DNA of 10,239 bases. Origin: CAYNST01 sp964399955 (GTDB lineage: Bacteria > Pseudomonadota > Gammaproteobacteria > Pseudomonadales > Cellvibrionaceae). The DNA is taken from contig CAYNST010000122.1 of the NCBI GenBank assembly GCA_964399955.1, positions 1 through 10,239 on the forward strand, given 5' to 3'. Of this stretch, positions 1 through 7,508 are shown piece by piece. Each line of letters opens with the position of its first letter. Within the stretch, counting starts at the first letter, position 1. The position numbers and the translations under genes were made by a program. The notes under the pieces were generated by a model that worked only from the letters and a program-made list of their open reading frames with translations, was not told the origin of the DNA and did no database searches.

Positions 1-244
1 TTTCAGGTGCAACAGAGGCGATGATGAAACGTCAACAGACCCTAGGGCTTTGTTTCAAACAGGATCGCACGCGAGCGGCCCCTCAGGCTTGGCTGATTTT
101 TAATGTGAGCTGACAAGCGATTTGTGTTAGCGTGCACGCTACTTCCAACTGAACCGGTTGCACATGACGCTTGCCGCACGGCGGGAAGTAGAAATCACAT
201 CCCCCTTGGACGCTCGTCCACTTACCTTAGCCGGAGTAACCACC
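1..244. other. Window edge without a confident gene
   Basis: No gene could be supported here. Two plus-strand frames are open from the window edge: one stops at 101-103, and another runs a little further to a TGA near 113. Either could be the tail of a gene starting outside the window, but the short translations show no recognisable domain. The stretch just before 245 is the 5' leader of the lysine-rich protein gene and contains a 14-bp palindrome, listed separately. Confidence 0.4.
128..141. promoter_or_regulatory. Perfect 14-bp palindrome, possible operator
   Basis: TAGCGTGCACGCTA is identical to its reverse complement over 14 bases with no spacer. It lies about 104 bases upstream of the start of the lysine-rich protein gene. 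Perfect palindromes of this size in a leader are typical of sites for dimeric regulators. The regulator is unknown, and a role as an operator is inferred only from symmetry and position. Confidence 0.3.
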
Positions 245-361
245 ATGGGTCGGGAACAAAAAAGCAACAAAGAAACCAAGAAAAAACCTGCATTGAGCCC
301 AAAAGAGAAAAAAGATGCCAAAAAAACCAAAAAAGCGGGCAAACCAACCTTTGGTTTATAG
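245..361 (+). CDS. Small lysine-rich hypothetical protein (38 aa)
   Basis: This short ORF encodes a very basic 38-residue peptide starting MGREQKSNKETKKKP and ending in GKPTFGL, with 13 lysines. The ATG at 245 is preferred over the in-frame ATG near 158 because a GGAG ribosome binding site lies at 233-236, eight bases upstream, and because the charged repetitive composition begins there. There is no signal peptide or membrane segment; the whole chain looks disordered and cytoplasmic. Its motif of alternating Lys-Lys pairs resembles small basic proteins of unknown function in gammaproteobacteria. Nucleic-acid or ribosome binding is plausible from charge alone but is not shown. It converges on the MFS gene, with a hairpin between them. 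Confidence 0.65.
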   Translation: MGREQKSNKETKKKPALSPKEKKDAKKTKKAGKPTFGL

Positions 362-416
362 CCGACGACGGATACCGGTGCAGTCGTTGCCCTCGCCCTT
401 TTCATACACCGTAAGA

Positions 417-450
417 CCAGGGGGTGCGCAGGCTCTGTGCGTACGCCTGG
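417..450. terminator. Candidate bidirectional terminator hairpin
   Basis: An imperfect stem-loop lies between two converging genes. CCAGG at 417-421 pairs with CCTGG at 446-450, and GTGCGCA at 424-430 pairs with TGCGTAC at 438-444 (one G-T pair) around a 7-base loop. There is no T-run on either side, so termination is inferred mainly from the position between the two stop codons. Confidence 0.35.
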
Positions 451-468
451 CCTCAAGCGCTACATCTC

Positions 469-1737
469 CTACCGATCAAACAAGTCTTCATTGAGCATAC
501 CGGGATCTTGGCGCGGGTCCAATTCCAGCGCCACAGGAGAGGTCTCCGAGATCACGTGAAACGGTGACTCGGCCTCTTCATGCACCGGCAGTGTGTGGGT
601 ACGCCGACGCACAGCGATAACGGTTGCAAATACCACCAGACACACAGCAAAAAATATGAATAACCCGGCGGGCCCCATGCTTGACATGAACATGGATGCC
701 AGGGGTGCGCCCACCGCAGAGCTCAGTCCCAGCGACAGCAACATGGCGCTGCCCACCATGACAAAACTATCCGCGCTGGCGTGATCATTGGCATGGGCCA
801 GACAGATGGCATAGATGGTCATAATGCAGCCGCCCCAAATGAACGACAACAGAATCATAGGCCAGGCCGAAAGACCGGAAACGCCCGCCACGGCAACCAT
901 GAGCAACGAGATAACGGCCCCGCACAGACTGCTGTAAAAGACAATCAGGCGCCGGTCGTAGTGATCGGACAGTCGGCCCAGCGGCAACTGGAACGCGGCA
1001 CCGCCCAGCACGGCCGCGCTGATGAACAGCGTCAACTCAGCGGTTCCCATTCCAATTCCGCGGGCGTAAACGGGTGCCAACGCCCAGAAAGAACCGGTAA
1101 CCAGCCCGCCCGCCACAGCACCCAGGATGCCGATATGAGAAAGATTCCATACCTGGCGCAAATTAATGTGAACATTTTGGATGGGCGCAGGCGCGATGGA
1201 CAAGGTCAGCGAAACCGGGATGATTGCCAAAGAAATTAGAATTGCCGCCAAACTGAAGAGGATGTTGGGCGATTGGGGCGACAAATTCAGCAGTTGCTGC
1301 CCCAGTGCAATCATCAAGAAGCCCACCATGCTGTAGATGGACAGGATGGTCCCCCTGCTTTGCTGGGTGGCGCGCTCATTCAGCCAGCTCTCTATCACCA
1401 TATAGGCACCCGCCATGCAAATGCCAATCAGAAACCGCAGCAGCACCCAGGCGAAAAACTGCGGAATCATTTCGAATATCAGAGCCACGGCCGAGAATAC
1501 CGCTCCCAGGGCGGCGAAGGTGCGGATATGCCCGGAGCGTCGCACGACACGGGGTACCGTCAAACAACCTAAAACAAACCCGACAAAATAGGCAGAGGCC
1601 GTCAGGCCTATCTGGGTTGGGCTGAAGCCGTGGGTTTCGGCGCGCAAGGGCAAGAGCGTCAACAACAGGCCCTGGCCAATAAGCAGCAGCGCCACGGAAA
1701 ACATCAGCGCCATCACCGGAATCAACAGTCGAATCAT
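469..1737 (-). CDS. MFS transporter, YcaD-like family
   Basis: This is a 422-residue inner-membrane transporter of the major facilitator superfamily. Hydrophobic segments fit 12 membrane helices. The sequence resembles E. coli YcaD-type carriers: an N-terminal LLLTLLPL segment, a TASAYFVGF stretch near residue 50, RFLIGI at 101 and IESWLNE near 115. A motif-A-like loop, GRLSDHYDRR, lies at 254-263 between the C-terminal helices. The last ~45 residues are hydrophilic and acidic, probably a cytoplasmic tail. The ORF is open to 1797, but the start at 1737 is chosen because the hydrophobic N-terminus begins MIRLLIPVM and an AAGG site lies ten bases upstream; the extra 20 residues are polar and Gln-rich. 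The substrate is unknown, as for YcaD itself. A terminator-like hairpin separates it from nnrU, so it is probably transcribed alone. Confidence 0.88.
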   Translation of the reverse strand: MIRLLIPVMALMFSVALLLIGQGLLLTLLPLRAETHGFSPTQIGLTASAYFVGFVLGCLTVPRVVRRSGHIRTFAALGAVFSAVALIFEMIPQFFAWVLLRFLIGICMAGAYMVIESWLNERATQQSRGTILSIYSMVGFLMIALGQQLLNLSPQSPNILFSLAAILISLAIIPVSLTLSIAPAPIQNVHINLRQVWNLSHIGILGAVAGGLVTGSFWALAPVYARGIGMGTAELTLFISAAVLGGAAFQLPLGRLSDHYDRRLIVFYSSLCGAVISLLMVAVAGVSGLSAWPMILLSFIWGGCIMTIYAICLAHANDHASADSFVMVGSAMLLSLGLSSAVGAPLASMFMSSMGPAGLFIFFAVCLVVFATVIAVRRRTHTLPVHEEAESPFHVISETSPVALELDPRQDPGMLNEDLFDR

Positions 1738-1909
1738 AATTGTTCTACCTTGTTCTGCCTGCAGCTGCAACGTCTGCCCTGCAGCCACCCCTGGCAACCT
1801 TCAACCCTTCAACCGGCTGGAGGGTCGCCTTCTGCCGCCTTTGCGTCATACGTCGGCCTTGTGGCCGCGACCTTTAGCAGTGATACGACAATCGGGGCGG
1901 CGTGGTGCT

Positions 1910-1939
1910 GACGGCAAAGAACAAGCGGCTACTGCCGCT
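1910..1939 (-). terminator. Rho-independent terminator candidate after nnrU
   Basis: Read on the minus strand, AGCGGC and GCCGCT form a perfect 6-bp stem with a 4-base loop (1924-1939), followed directly by the T-rich tail TGTTCTTT. It lies about 70 bases past the nnrU stop and upstream of the MFS gene on the same strand, so it should separate the two transcripts. Confidence 0.5.
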
Positions 1940-2006
1940 GAAGTGAGGGACCCGTGAGGATCCGGGAACCGGCAAAGACAATTGCCAGCTCCCGAAGCCT
2001 AGCGTG

Positions 2007-2585
2007 TTAACGCATGGCGATCGGGGCAACGCCAATGAGCCACTGGTGGGCCCAGAACAGGAAGATCAGGTAGAGCGCCAAACCACCGACCACCGCAATC
2101 AGGTCGTTGAACTTCCCGGGAGATGCGGTAGGATTTGGCCGCGCCGGGCGACGTTTCAGTGAAATTCTGCAAACCACCGCCCAGGCCAGAAAACTGCCAA
2201 ACAACAACACATCTGCGGCCATGCCATTGGACAGCAAGTGTGCCAGCGCCCAGGTTTTGACGGCGATGAGCATGGGGTGCTTGAGAGTACTGCGGATGCG
2301 CCCGGGCAGGTAAGTTGCCAACAACAACGGAAATACCGGCAACAGCAGCAACATAGTCAAATGCCGCATCCATATCGGGGGGTTGTAAATCATTACGGGG
2401 TCAAGCCGCGCTTGGCCATAACCGTAAAAAATCAATACCAGCCCCAACAGGGCAACCAGCGAATATATGCCCTTCCAGGCTCCCGTTCCAAGTTTGCTCT
2501 CCATTTGATTGCGCCACGCCAATGCACCGATGGAAACGGAGTGCACACCTAAAAATAGTACTAAGCCGATGATCAAGATTATCAT
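2007..2585 (-). CDS. nnrU: NnrU family integral membrane protein
   Basis: This 192-residue protein has about five hydrophobic segments (near residues 1-20, 39-56, 74-93, 110-140 and 160-182) and matches the NnrU family. Family-like features are the N-terminal LFLGVHS with His15, the MRHLTMLLLLPVF segment around 73-85, KHPM at 102-105, and the signature region HLLSNGMAADVLLFGSFLAW at 116-135 followed by basic residues. NnrU was named from nitric/nitrous oxide gene clusters, and relatives occur in bacteria with no denitrification genes nearby; none are visible here, so a role in nitrogen oxide metabolism should not be assumed. It is in the inner membrane. The start at 2585 gives the expected N-terminus; the AGGA upstream is about 11 bases away, a long spacing that suggests modest translation. 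Confidence 0.87.
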   Translation of the reverse strand: MIILIIGLVLFLGVHSVSIGALAWRNQMESKLGTGAWKGIYSLVALLGLVLIFYGYGQARLDPVMIYNPPIWMRHLTMLLLLPVFPLLLATYLPGRIRSTLKHPMLIAVKTWALAHLLSNGMAADVLLFGSFLAWAVVCRISLKRRPARPNPTASPGKFNDLIAVVGGLALYLIFLFWAHQWLIGVAPIAMR

Positions 2586-2901
2586 TGAGCAGTAAATCCT
2601 GTTGATGAATGAGAGTGGGCAGCATCATACCACTCCCCGGCCGACAGTATTACCCATCGCTGCAGAGCCGCCCTACCCGCACGCGCCCGGATCGACCCGG
2701 CAACAGAAGCCGTCTTGGACCGCTGTGGCCATAGAATTCAGCCGATGCTATAGTCTGTGAAATGATCGACGCACGGCGCGCATGACGGCCCGCTTAAGTC
2801 AGCTCCCGCGCGCTCCATCGCCAAGTGCCGGTCGAGCTTTTGCGGCTGTGAGCGGCAGGCGTGTCAACGCGGCCAGCGTAGTACGAAAGAAAAGGTAACA
2901 A
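2586..2901. other. Divergent intergenic region, nnrU / 91-aa gene
   Basis: These 316 bases separate two divergent genes. They hold an extended -10 promoter candidate facing right (listed separately) and a 38-codon plus-strand ORF at 2782-2898 without a clear ribosome binding site. No RNA gene or strong terminator was seen. Confidence 0.5.
2726..2754 (+). promoter_or_regulatory. Sigma-70-like promoter with extended -10
   Basis: TGGCCA (2726-2731, four of six matches to TTGACA) is followed after 17 bases by TATAGT (2749-2754), itself preceded by TGC to make an extended -10. The spacing is ideal. It would start transcription near 2761 and drive the 91-aa gene with a leader of about 140 bases. 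Confidence 0.42.
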
Positions 2902-3177
2902 ATGAAAAAAGATTTTACCTTCTGGAACTCACTGCTCACGCACGCGGATGCCATAGCCGACATAGACCCCGTCAGCGCTGATGCGCTTGAGCAGCTGCAG
3001 GCACAGCTCGTCACCATTGATGAGGCTTTCGGCCGCAGTTTTGACCCTGCGGATGCCTTCGAAGAATATGTCGCAGTAGCCCTTTGCAGATCGGTACAGC
3101 AAACATTGGCGCGCCTTGAAGCCCGCAATCAAAAACTCAAAGCACCGGATGATCTCGCCAGAAGGCAGGCCAGGTAA
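2902..3177 (+). CDS. Hypothetical protein (91 aa)
   Basis: I do not recognise this family. The 91-residue product begins MKKDFTFWNSLLTHADAIAD. It looks helical and soluble, with an acidic N-terminal half and a basic C-terminus (LARLEARNQKLKAPDDLARRQAR region, residues ~68-91). There is no signal peptide, membrane segment or cysteine motif; the single Cys sits near residue 62. An AAAAGG ribosome binding site lies a few bases ahead of the ATG at 2902, and a promoter candidate lies further upstream, which together support expression. A 38-codon ORF ends three bases before the start. The next gene, on the same strand, is 225 bases away and has its own ribosome binding site, so linkage is uncertain. 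Homologues, if any, are probably narrow in distribution. Confidence 0.65.
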   Translation: MKKDFTFWNSLLTHADAIADIDPVSADALEQLQAQLVTIDEAFGRSFDPADAFEEYVAVALCRSVQQTLARLEARNQKLKAPDDLARRQAR

Positions 3178-3402
3178 CTGCTCCTGTTACAGCTGGCCCC
3201 TTCCTTATGTTCCTTTACCCCCTTGGCCTGCAACCGCGACCGGTCTGCGCCGGCCGTGTCATCGTACATTCAGCCAGTGATGGTAAGGGAGGGTTGCACC
3301 CTTGAGAGGCTTCCCCGGGCTGCAGTGTGAAGGATCTTAAAATTCAGCACGCCGCTTGCCCCCACCCCAGCCTGGCCTTCGCGTTGGTACACTGGAGCGC
3401 AG

Positions 3403-4017
3403 ATGACAAAACAAAACCCCGACCTGGATGACAACGCCCCGGATCAATCCGCTACCGCGTTGATCATCATTGATATGATCAATGACCTGGAATTTCCCGG
3501 CGGCGAAGATGTGCTTGAACCGGCTGTAGCCGCAGCCAAACGTATTGCTGCACTTAAACAACGTGCAGCAAAAAATAAGATTCCCGTTATCTATGCCAAC
3601 GACAATTTTGGCCGCTGGCAGTCAAACTTCAACCAGGCAGTTGAACACTGTTTGAGTGCGGGGGTGCGGGGTGAGCCCCTGGCCGAGCTGTTGCAGCCGG
3701 AAGAGCAGGACTACTTTGTCCTGAAAACCAAACACTCGGCGTTCTACGCTACGCCTTTAGATCTGCTCCTCAGCCACTTAGGCACTACCAAGCTGATTCT
3801 CTGTGGCCTGTCCGGCCATATGTGCGTGCAGTTTACCGCCTGCGATGCGTATATGCGGGATTTTGAACTCTATGTGCCGGCTGATTGCATAGCGTCCGCA
3901 ACCGAGCCGTTAAACCGCAGGGCGTTGCAGTACATGCAGCAGGTGCTCAAAGCAGATAGCCGCAGCTCGCAAGAGCTTGACTTGAAGGGGCTGGCAAGGC
4001 CAAATAGAGACGATTGA
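3403..4017 (+). CDS. Isochorismatase-family cysteine hydrolase
   Basis: This 204-residue cytoplasmic enzyme has the isochorismatase-like alpha/beta fold. The expected catalytic triad is visible: Asp24 in ALIIIDMIND, Lys108 in VLKTKHSAFYATPL, and the nucleophile Cys141 in CGLSGHMCVQFTA. The family hydrolyses C-N or enol-ether bonds in small molecules, for example nicotinamide, N-carbamoyl compounds and isochorismate. Some residues of the conserved turn before Cys141 differ from classic isochorismatase (GLSGHMC here), and there is no siderophore or NAD-salvage gene nearby, so the substrate cannot be named. Length is normal for single-domain members. The first 16 residues are polar and charged. 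The ATG at 3403 has GGAG at 3394-3397, five bases upstream. It is probably a single-gene transcript, and it converges on the NTF2-like gene. Confidence 0.88.
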   Translation: MTKQNPDLDDNAPDQSATALIIIDMINDLEFPGGEDVLEPAVAAAKRIAALKQRAAKNKIPVIYANDNFGRWQSNFNQAVEHCLSAGVRGEPLAELLQPEEQDYFVLKTKHSAFYATPLDLLLSHLGTTKLILCGLSGHMCVQFTACDAYMRDFELYVPADCIASATEPLNRRALQYMQQVLKADSRSSQELDLKGLARPNRDD

Positions 4018-4123
4018 GTTTGGCGGGAGCGTGCCACTTGTGCCGGGATGGCCTCTCCCCACAGGCAGGACTGGCAACCGGCCCACTGGCAGAGGCTAGC
4101 TCTGTAGCTTGACCCGTGAATTG

Positions 4124-4507
4124 TTACGCTCTGGCTTCAGAGAGCTCGGTGTAATGCAGGTTCTCCACTTGCCACGCATGGCCGTTCCAGGACCAACATT
4201 CGGTAAAGGCCATCAACCGGCCGCTCACACCCTGGGTAATCGTCGTTCCGCGGCCTGCGACCAGACAACACTGCCCCACCTCCCGAAACGATATTTCATA
4301 GTCCACTTTTTTGGTGCCCGCCGCAAACCAGCTTTTGCGGCTTATGGCATCACCTACGGCATTGATTTGCGATTGTTTGGACTGGATACCTCTATGGCTG
4401 ACCAAGGTGAAAGCGTTGGATTCACAGCTGGCCAGGCGATTCAGATCGCCGCTGTAGAAGGCCTCATACCAGTGGTCTCGCGCAGCTCTGAGACTTTTGA
4501 TGTCCAT
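4124..4507 (-). CDS. NTF2-like / DUF4440-type small protein
   Basis: This 127-residue soluble protein has the layout of the NTF2-like (cone-shaped alpha+beta barrel) superfamily, closest in style to DUF4440/SnoaL-like members. An N-terminal helix (LRAARDHWYEAFYSGD, residues 6-21) is followed by FTLVSHRGIQSK, a central helix, and C-terminal strands ending FTECWSWNGHAWQVENLHYT (101-120), the pattern 'strand - W - turn - G.W.v...H' typical of the family. Such proteins bind small ligands, or act as simple isomerases or hydrolases; nothing here fixes a substrate. There is no signal peptide. The start at 4507 has GAGG about five bases upstream. It lies 261 bases downstream of the lipoprotein gene on the same strand, with two hairpins between, so it is probably transcribed separately. 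Confidence 0.75.
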   Translation of the reverse strand: MDIKSLRAARDHWYEAFYSGDLNRLASCESNAFTLVSHRGIQSKQSQINAVGDAISRKSWFAAGTKKVDYEISFREVGQCCLVAGRGTTITQGVSGRLMAFTECWSWNGHAWQVENLHYTELSEARA

Positions 4508-4627
4508 TTGACCTCGGTGTTTGATTGGTTTGATGACCCTTGCGCTCTTGGCAGACGGCTGGAAGATAAACTGCCCCCGTCACGCCTCGCCTGATGATAC
4601 ACACCTGAAGAGCAGAAGTAAGCGCGA

Positions 4628-4648
4628 AAACAGCTCGCCTAGCTGTTT
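4628..4648 (-). terminator. Terminator-like hairpin, minus strand
   Basis: AAACAGCT (4628-4635) and AGCTGTTT (4641-4648) form a perfect 8-bp stem with a 5-base loop. On the minus strand the 3' arm ends in TTTT followed by CGCG, a short T-run. It lies about 120 bases beyond the stop of the beta-helix lipoprotein gene and before the NTF2-like gene, fitting a terminator for the former. Confidence 0.42.
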
Positions 4649-4721
4649 GGGCAGAAAATTGCACCCCGTGTTTCCTCAGGCTTTGTGCCCTCGGCCACAG
4701 GGGGCGCAGACCGCGTCGACG

Positions 4722-4750
4722 GAGCACCGGGATAGGTGATCCCAGTGCTC
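4722..4750. terminator. Strong hairpin just past lipoprotein stop
   Basis: GAGCAC (4722-4727) pairs with GTGCTC (4745-4750), and GGGAT (4729-4733) with ATCCC (4739-4743), around a 5-base loop with one C-A mismatch. It begins about 18 bases past the stop of the lipoprotein gene at 4769. No T-run follows on the minus strand, so it may protect the mRNA 3' end or act with the hairpin at 4628-4648 rather than terminate alone. Confidence 0.4.
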
Positions 4751-4768
4751 TGGCCGACAAACTGTGAG

Positions 4769-7117
4769 TTAATGCTTGAAGCCGGCCCGGATGTAGCTGT
4801 TGATAGAGCGAGCCGTGTGCAGCTCGTCCCACTGCTGAAGCGGACGCGTTTTGACCATATTCATGAATTTGTCAAAATTGTCTTCGCCCTCATAGTCCTG
4901 AGCCAAAGCGCCGAGCTGCTCCAGCTCCAGGTAATAATCACCCAGGGTTAGCCCCTGCCTCGCCGACTCCGCCACCCCATCCAGAATTTTGGAGCCCCAG
5001 TCCGCCTGCTTGTTGTCAGAAGCAACCACTTCTGGATCATCTATACCCTCAAACGCGCGGGTCACCAAGCCGTTAAATTCTTTTTCCCAAGTGGTGTCAC
5101 TTTCTTCTGTGGAGTGAACTATGTTCCCCTGTGCCCGCCAGTCAGCGTCGCCGTTGATATCAAAGTGCAGACCGTAACGCGCAGGAGAACACAGGTTATC
5201 TCCAGAGCAGGGTGCGTCGCCCTTGACCATTGAGGCACCTTCAGTTATTACGTTATTGATTGCGTGAGCCTTGACACCCTCTTTCAATGGCACCTGACTG
5301 TAGCCAATAAGCAGGCCCACAGCATTCCTGGCCAGAAAATTGTCTTCTGCCAAACCGCCGGCCCGCATTTGCACACCGTGGCTGGACCCGCGGGTGATTA
5401 TGTTGTTGCGCACGACCACTCGATTCCCGTTGTTGCTGGCTTGCAAATAGAGGTTGTGGTTGTACATATTGCCGGCAGCGCCTTTGGCTTCGGGATTCCA
5501 ACCGCCGTAGTCAAATACATTGTCTTCAATGATCAGTCCATCCACTCCCGCCGCATAAATGTTGGACGGTCGCTTTTTCTGGCTGGTTGAGGACGTATCG
5601 CCATAGGCGCCAGTCCAAATATTTCGGCGCAGGGTAAAGTTTTTTGGGCTCTTCTCTTCAAACCTCTGTATCACCACTTCCAGATAGTTGAATATATTAT
5701 CTTCCAGAAGAATGTCTTCGTTATCCAGCAGGAACACCAGGTTCGAATGATCTTCATTAACACCGGTGAACGCGTCGCGGGCCGGGTCCATCTTGTAAGC
5801 GTCAAAGTGCAGGCCGATAATGTGCAAATTCTTCACGACCGAGCGATCGTTGGAAATGTGAATGACATTCGAGCGGTTCTGAACCTTTGGCCGGTCACCG
5901 CTTTCGCCATAGAAAGCAACTACAGCAGGCTCTTCCTTGCTGCGCCCGGATTTCAGATCATTTAATTTTTCATTGCTCCACACATCGCCGCGTTTCAGGT
6001 ACACGTGGTCGGGCATGTCCGCTCTGGCTTTGTCAAAGGCGGCCGCTAAAGAAGCACACGGACTGTCTGGGCTCAGGCAGTCGTTGGTATCATCGCCCTG
6101 CGAGCTGCTGACGTAGATAATTCGAGAATCCGCGGAGGGTGTTATGGCAGTAAAGCCCAGCAGACTGGCATCTTCCGGAGCAACAACCTTCACCGTAACC
6201 CGGGCCTGCTGCACATCGGTACCTTGTCGCGCTTGATACACAAATGAATCCGACACGGCCTTATCGTTGTGAGCGTAATAGAAAATCGCACCTTCGTCAT
6301 CCATCACTACCTCGCCGTGGCTTGGGTAGTGCAAAACTTCAAACTGGGCGGCACCCTTTACATAAGTATCATTCAGACTTACCGAAAAACTTTTTTCATC
6401 CCCAGGGGCCAGAGTAAACTCATCGTCTTCCAGCTCCAACACGGCATCATCCGGCAAGCCCGTCGTGGCGCGGGTATCCTCAGCAGTGCCAGTAACGGTA
6501 AAGGATACAGTTGTGGTTGTGCCTTGCTCTCCTTCAAGGTTGGGCAATTGGTAACCCGTAGCTGATAACCGATATTCGCCCGGTGGCAGGTCACCGCTAT
6601 TGATTCCCAGCCCTTGTGGCTCGATGGCCAGAGTGTATATCGCATGATTTTCCCATCGGTCGATCGACACCGGGCCTTCCAGAAGGAAGTGCACGCTGCC
6701 TGTGCGGGTCTGATCCGCAGAGACCGCCATTACGTTGACCCGATCCGCCGGCAGAGCCGAAAGGTCTACCCTTGCACCGGATTCAAGTGACTGGATATCA
6801 AAAACCTGGTGGTGGTCTAGCCCGGCATAACCGATCAGCTTGAACGCGAGAATTGGCGGAACCACGCCAAGCAGTTTTTGCGAAGCATCCATTTCCGAAG
6901 AATAAGCCAACACCTGAAAATCCGCAGAGTCGTCCCCGGCAGTGGAGTTCCCGTGGCCGGCGTCGGCCGGACTCATGGCAGGACCCTCAAGGTTTACTTC
7001 GGATACATTATCCTGCGACTGAATCTTACCAAGATTCTCCACAATCGGATCATCAGTACAACCAACCATAGTTGCGCAGAGCAATGCAATTTGGAATGGG
7101 ATAAAACGCTTCAACAT
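4769..7117 (-). CDS. Right-handed beta-helix lipoprotein (782 aa)
   Basis: This large exported lipoprotein starts MLKRFIPFQIALLCATMVGC, with a lipobox-like MVGC and lipidated Cys20; Thr at +2 suggests the outer membrane. After a Ser/Asp-rich linker, residues ~64-209 form a beta-sandwich module with the pattern GSVHFLLEG (140-148), WEN, and PGEYRLSATGY (179-189) before a TTVSFTV strand, a motif I associate with accessory domains of marine carbohydrate-active proteins. Residues ~224-312 resemble an Ig/cadherin-like domain (DSFVYQARQG). From 333 (RIIYVSSSQGDD) to ~640 there are beta-helix repeats with many Asn-Asn/Asp-Asn turns (EDNIFNY, EDNVFDY, RNNIITRG), as in pectate-lyase-type folds. Cys347/Cys354 and Cys637/Cys643 could form disulfides. 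The C-terminal ~140 residues are unassigned. Polysaccharide binding or cleavage is plausible, but no catalytic residues can be assigned. GGAG lies about eight bases ahead of the start. Confidence 0.82.
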   Translation of the reverse strand: MLKRFIPFQIALLCATMVGCTDDPIVENLGKIQSQDNVSEVNLEGPAMSPADAGHGNSTAGDDSADFQVLAYSSEMDASQKLLGVVPPILAFKLIGYAGLDHHQVFDIQSLESGARVDLSALPADRVNVMAVSADQTRTGSVHFLLEGPVSIDRWENHAIYTLAIEPQGLGINSGDLPPGEYRLSATGYQLPNLEGEQGTTTTVSFTVTGTAEDTRATTGLPDDAVLELEDDEFTLAPGDEKSFSVSLNDTYVKGAAQFEVLHYPSHGEVVMDDEGAIFYYAHNDKAVSDSFVYQARQGTDVQQARVTVKVVAPEDASLLGFTAITPSADSRIIYVSSSQGDDTNDCLSPDSPCASLAAAFDKARADMPDHVYLKRGDVWSNEKLNDLKSGRSKEEPAVVAFYGESGDRPKVQNRSNVIHISNDRSVVKNLHIIGLHFDAYKMDPARDAFTGVNEDHSNLVFLLDNEDILLEDNIFNYLEVVIQRFEEKSPKNFTLRRNIWTGAYGDTSSTSQKKRPSNIYAAGVDGLIIEDNVFDYGGWNPEAKGAAGNMYNHNLYLQASNNGNRVVVRNNIITRGSSHGVQMRAGGLAEDNFLARNAVGLLIGYSQVPLKEGVKAHAINNVITEGASMVKGDAPCSGDNLCSPARYGLHFDINGDADWRAQGNIVHSTEESDTTWEKEFNGLVTRAFEGIDDPEVVASDNKQADWGSKILDGVAESARQGLTLGDYYLELEQLGALAQDYEGEDNFDKFMNMVKTRPLQQWDELHTARSINSYIRAGFKH

Positions 7118-7480
7118 CAGATACTCCGGGCGGGTTTACGGTCGATACTCTTCCGCTGAAATGCCAAAGGCGACCGCTTTAACAGGGGTAATGCGTCCGG
7201 CCCATCCATCTTCAAAGCTGCCAACGGAAGCCCGCAAACCAGCCTGTGCAGCAAAGCACCGGCAGTCCGTTCACGAACAAATGATTAACAGAGAATTGCC
7301 GACCAAAAAAATCGAACTCTGGCGGGCTATTCGGTCTTAGTAGAGATGGGGGCGCTTCAGTTATTCATCACTCTCTTTGATTGATGACGGGACGCGTGAA
7401 AAAAGTGGGCTAATCCATCACAAGCGGGGAATACGTGCTTAACCGTCACCACCCGATGCCAACTCTTGCCTGTGTCGCAT

Positions 7481-7508
7481 GGGTTCTGACCTCTCTGGGT
7501 TCAGACCT
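7481..7508 (+). repeat. 12-base imperfect direct repeat
   Basis: GGGTTCTGACCT (7481-7492) is repeated as GGGTTCAGACCT (7497-7508) with one T-to-A difference and four bases between copies. TCTGA in the first copy can also pair with TCAGA in the second. The style recalls short GGGTC-GACCC-like extragenic repeats in gammaproteobacteria, but this window holds only one instance, so the class is unproven. Confidence 0.45.

Noticed and set aside
139..456. Minus-strand 105-aa ORF opposite the lysine-rich protein
   Set aside because: Its Phe/Leu-rich stretch is the antisense of AAA/AAG lysine codons; the plus-strand gene has a good ribosome binding site.
781..1239. Plus-strand 152-aa ORF opposite the MFS gene
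   Set aside because: It is Gln/Arg/Asn-rich antisense reading of a membrane protein gene, with no domain or start signal.
2007..2585. Denitrification or NO-response cluster around nnrU
   Set aside because: No nitrite, nitric oxide or nitrous oxide reductase genes are present in the window; the NnrU family is also found outside such clusters.
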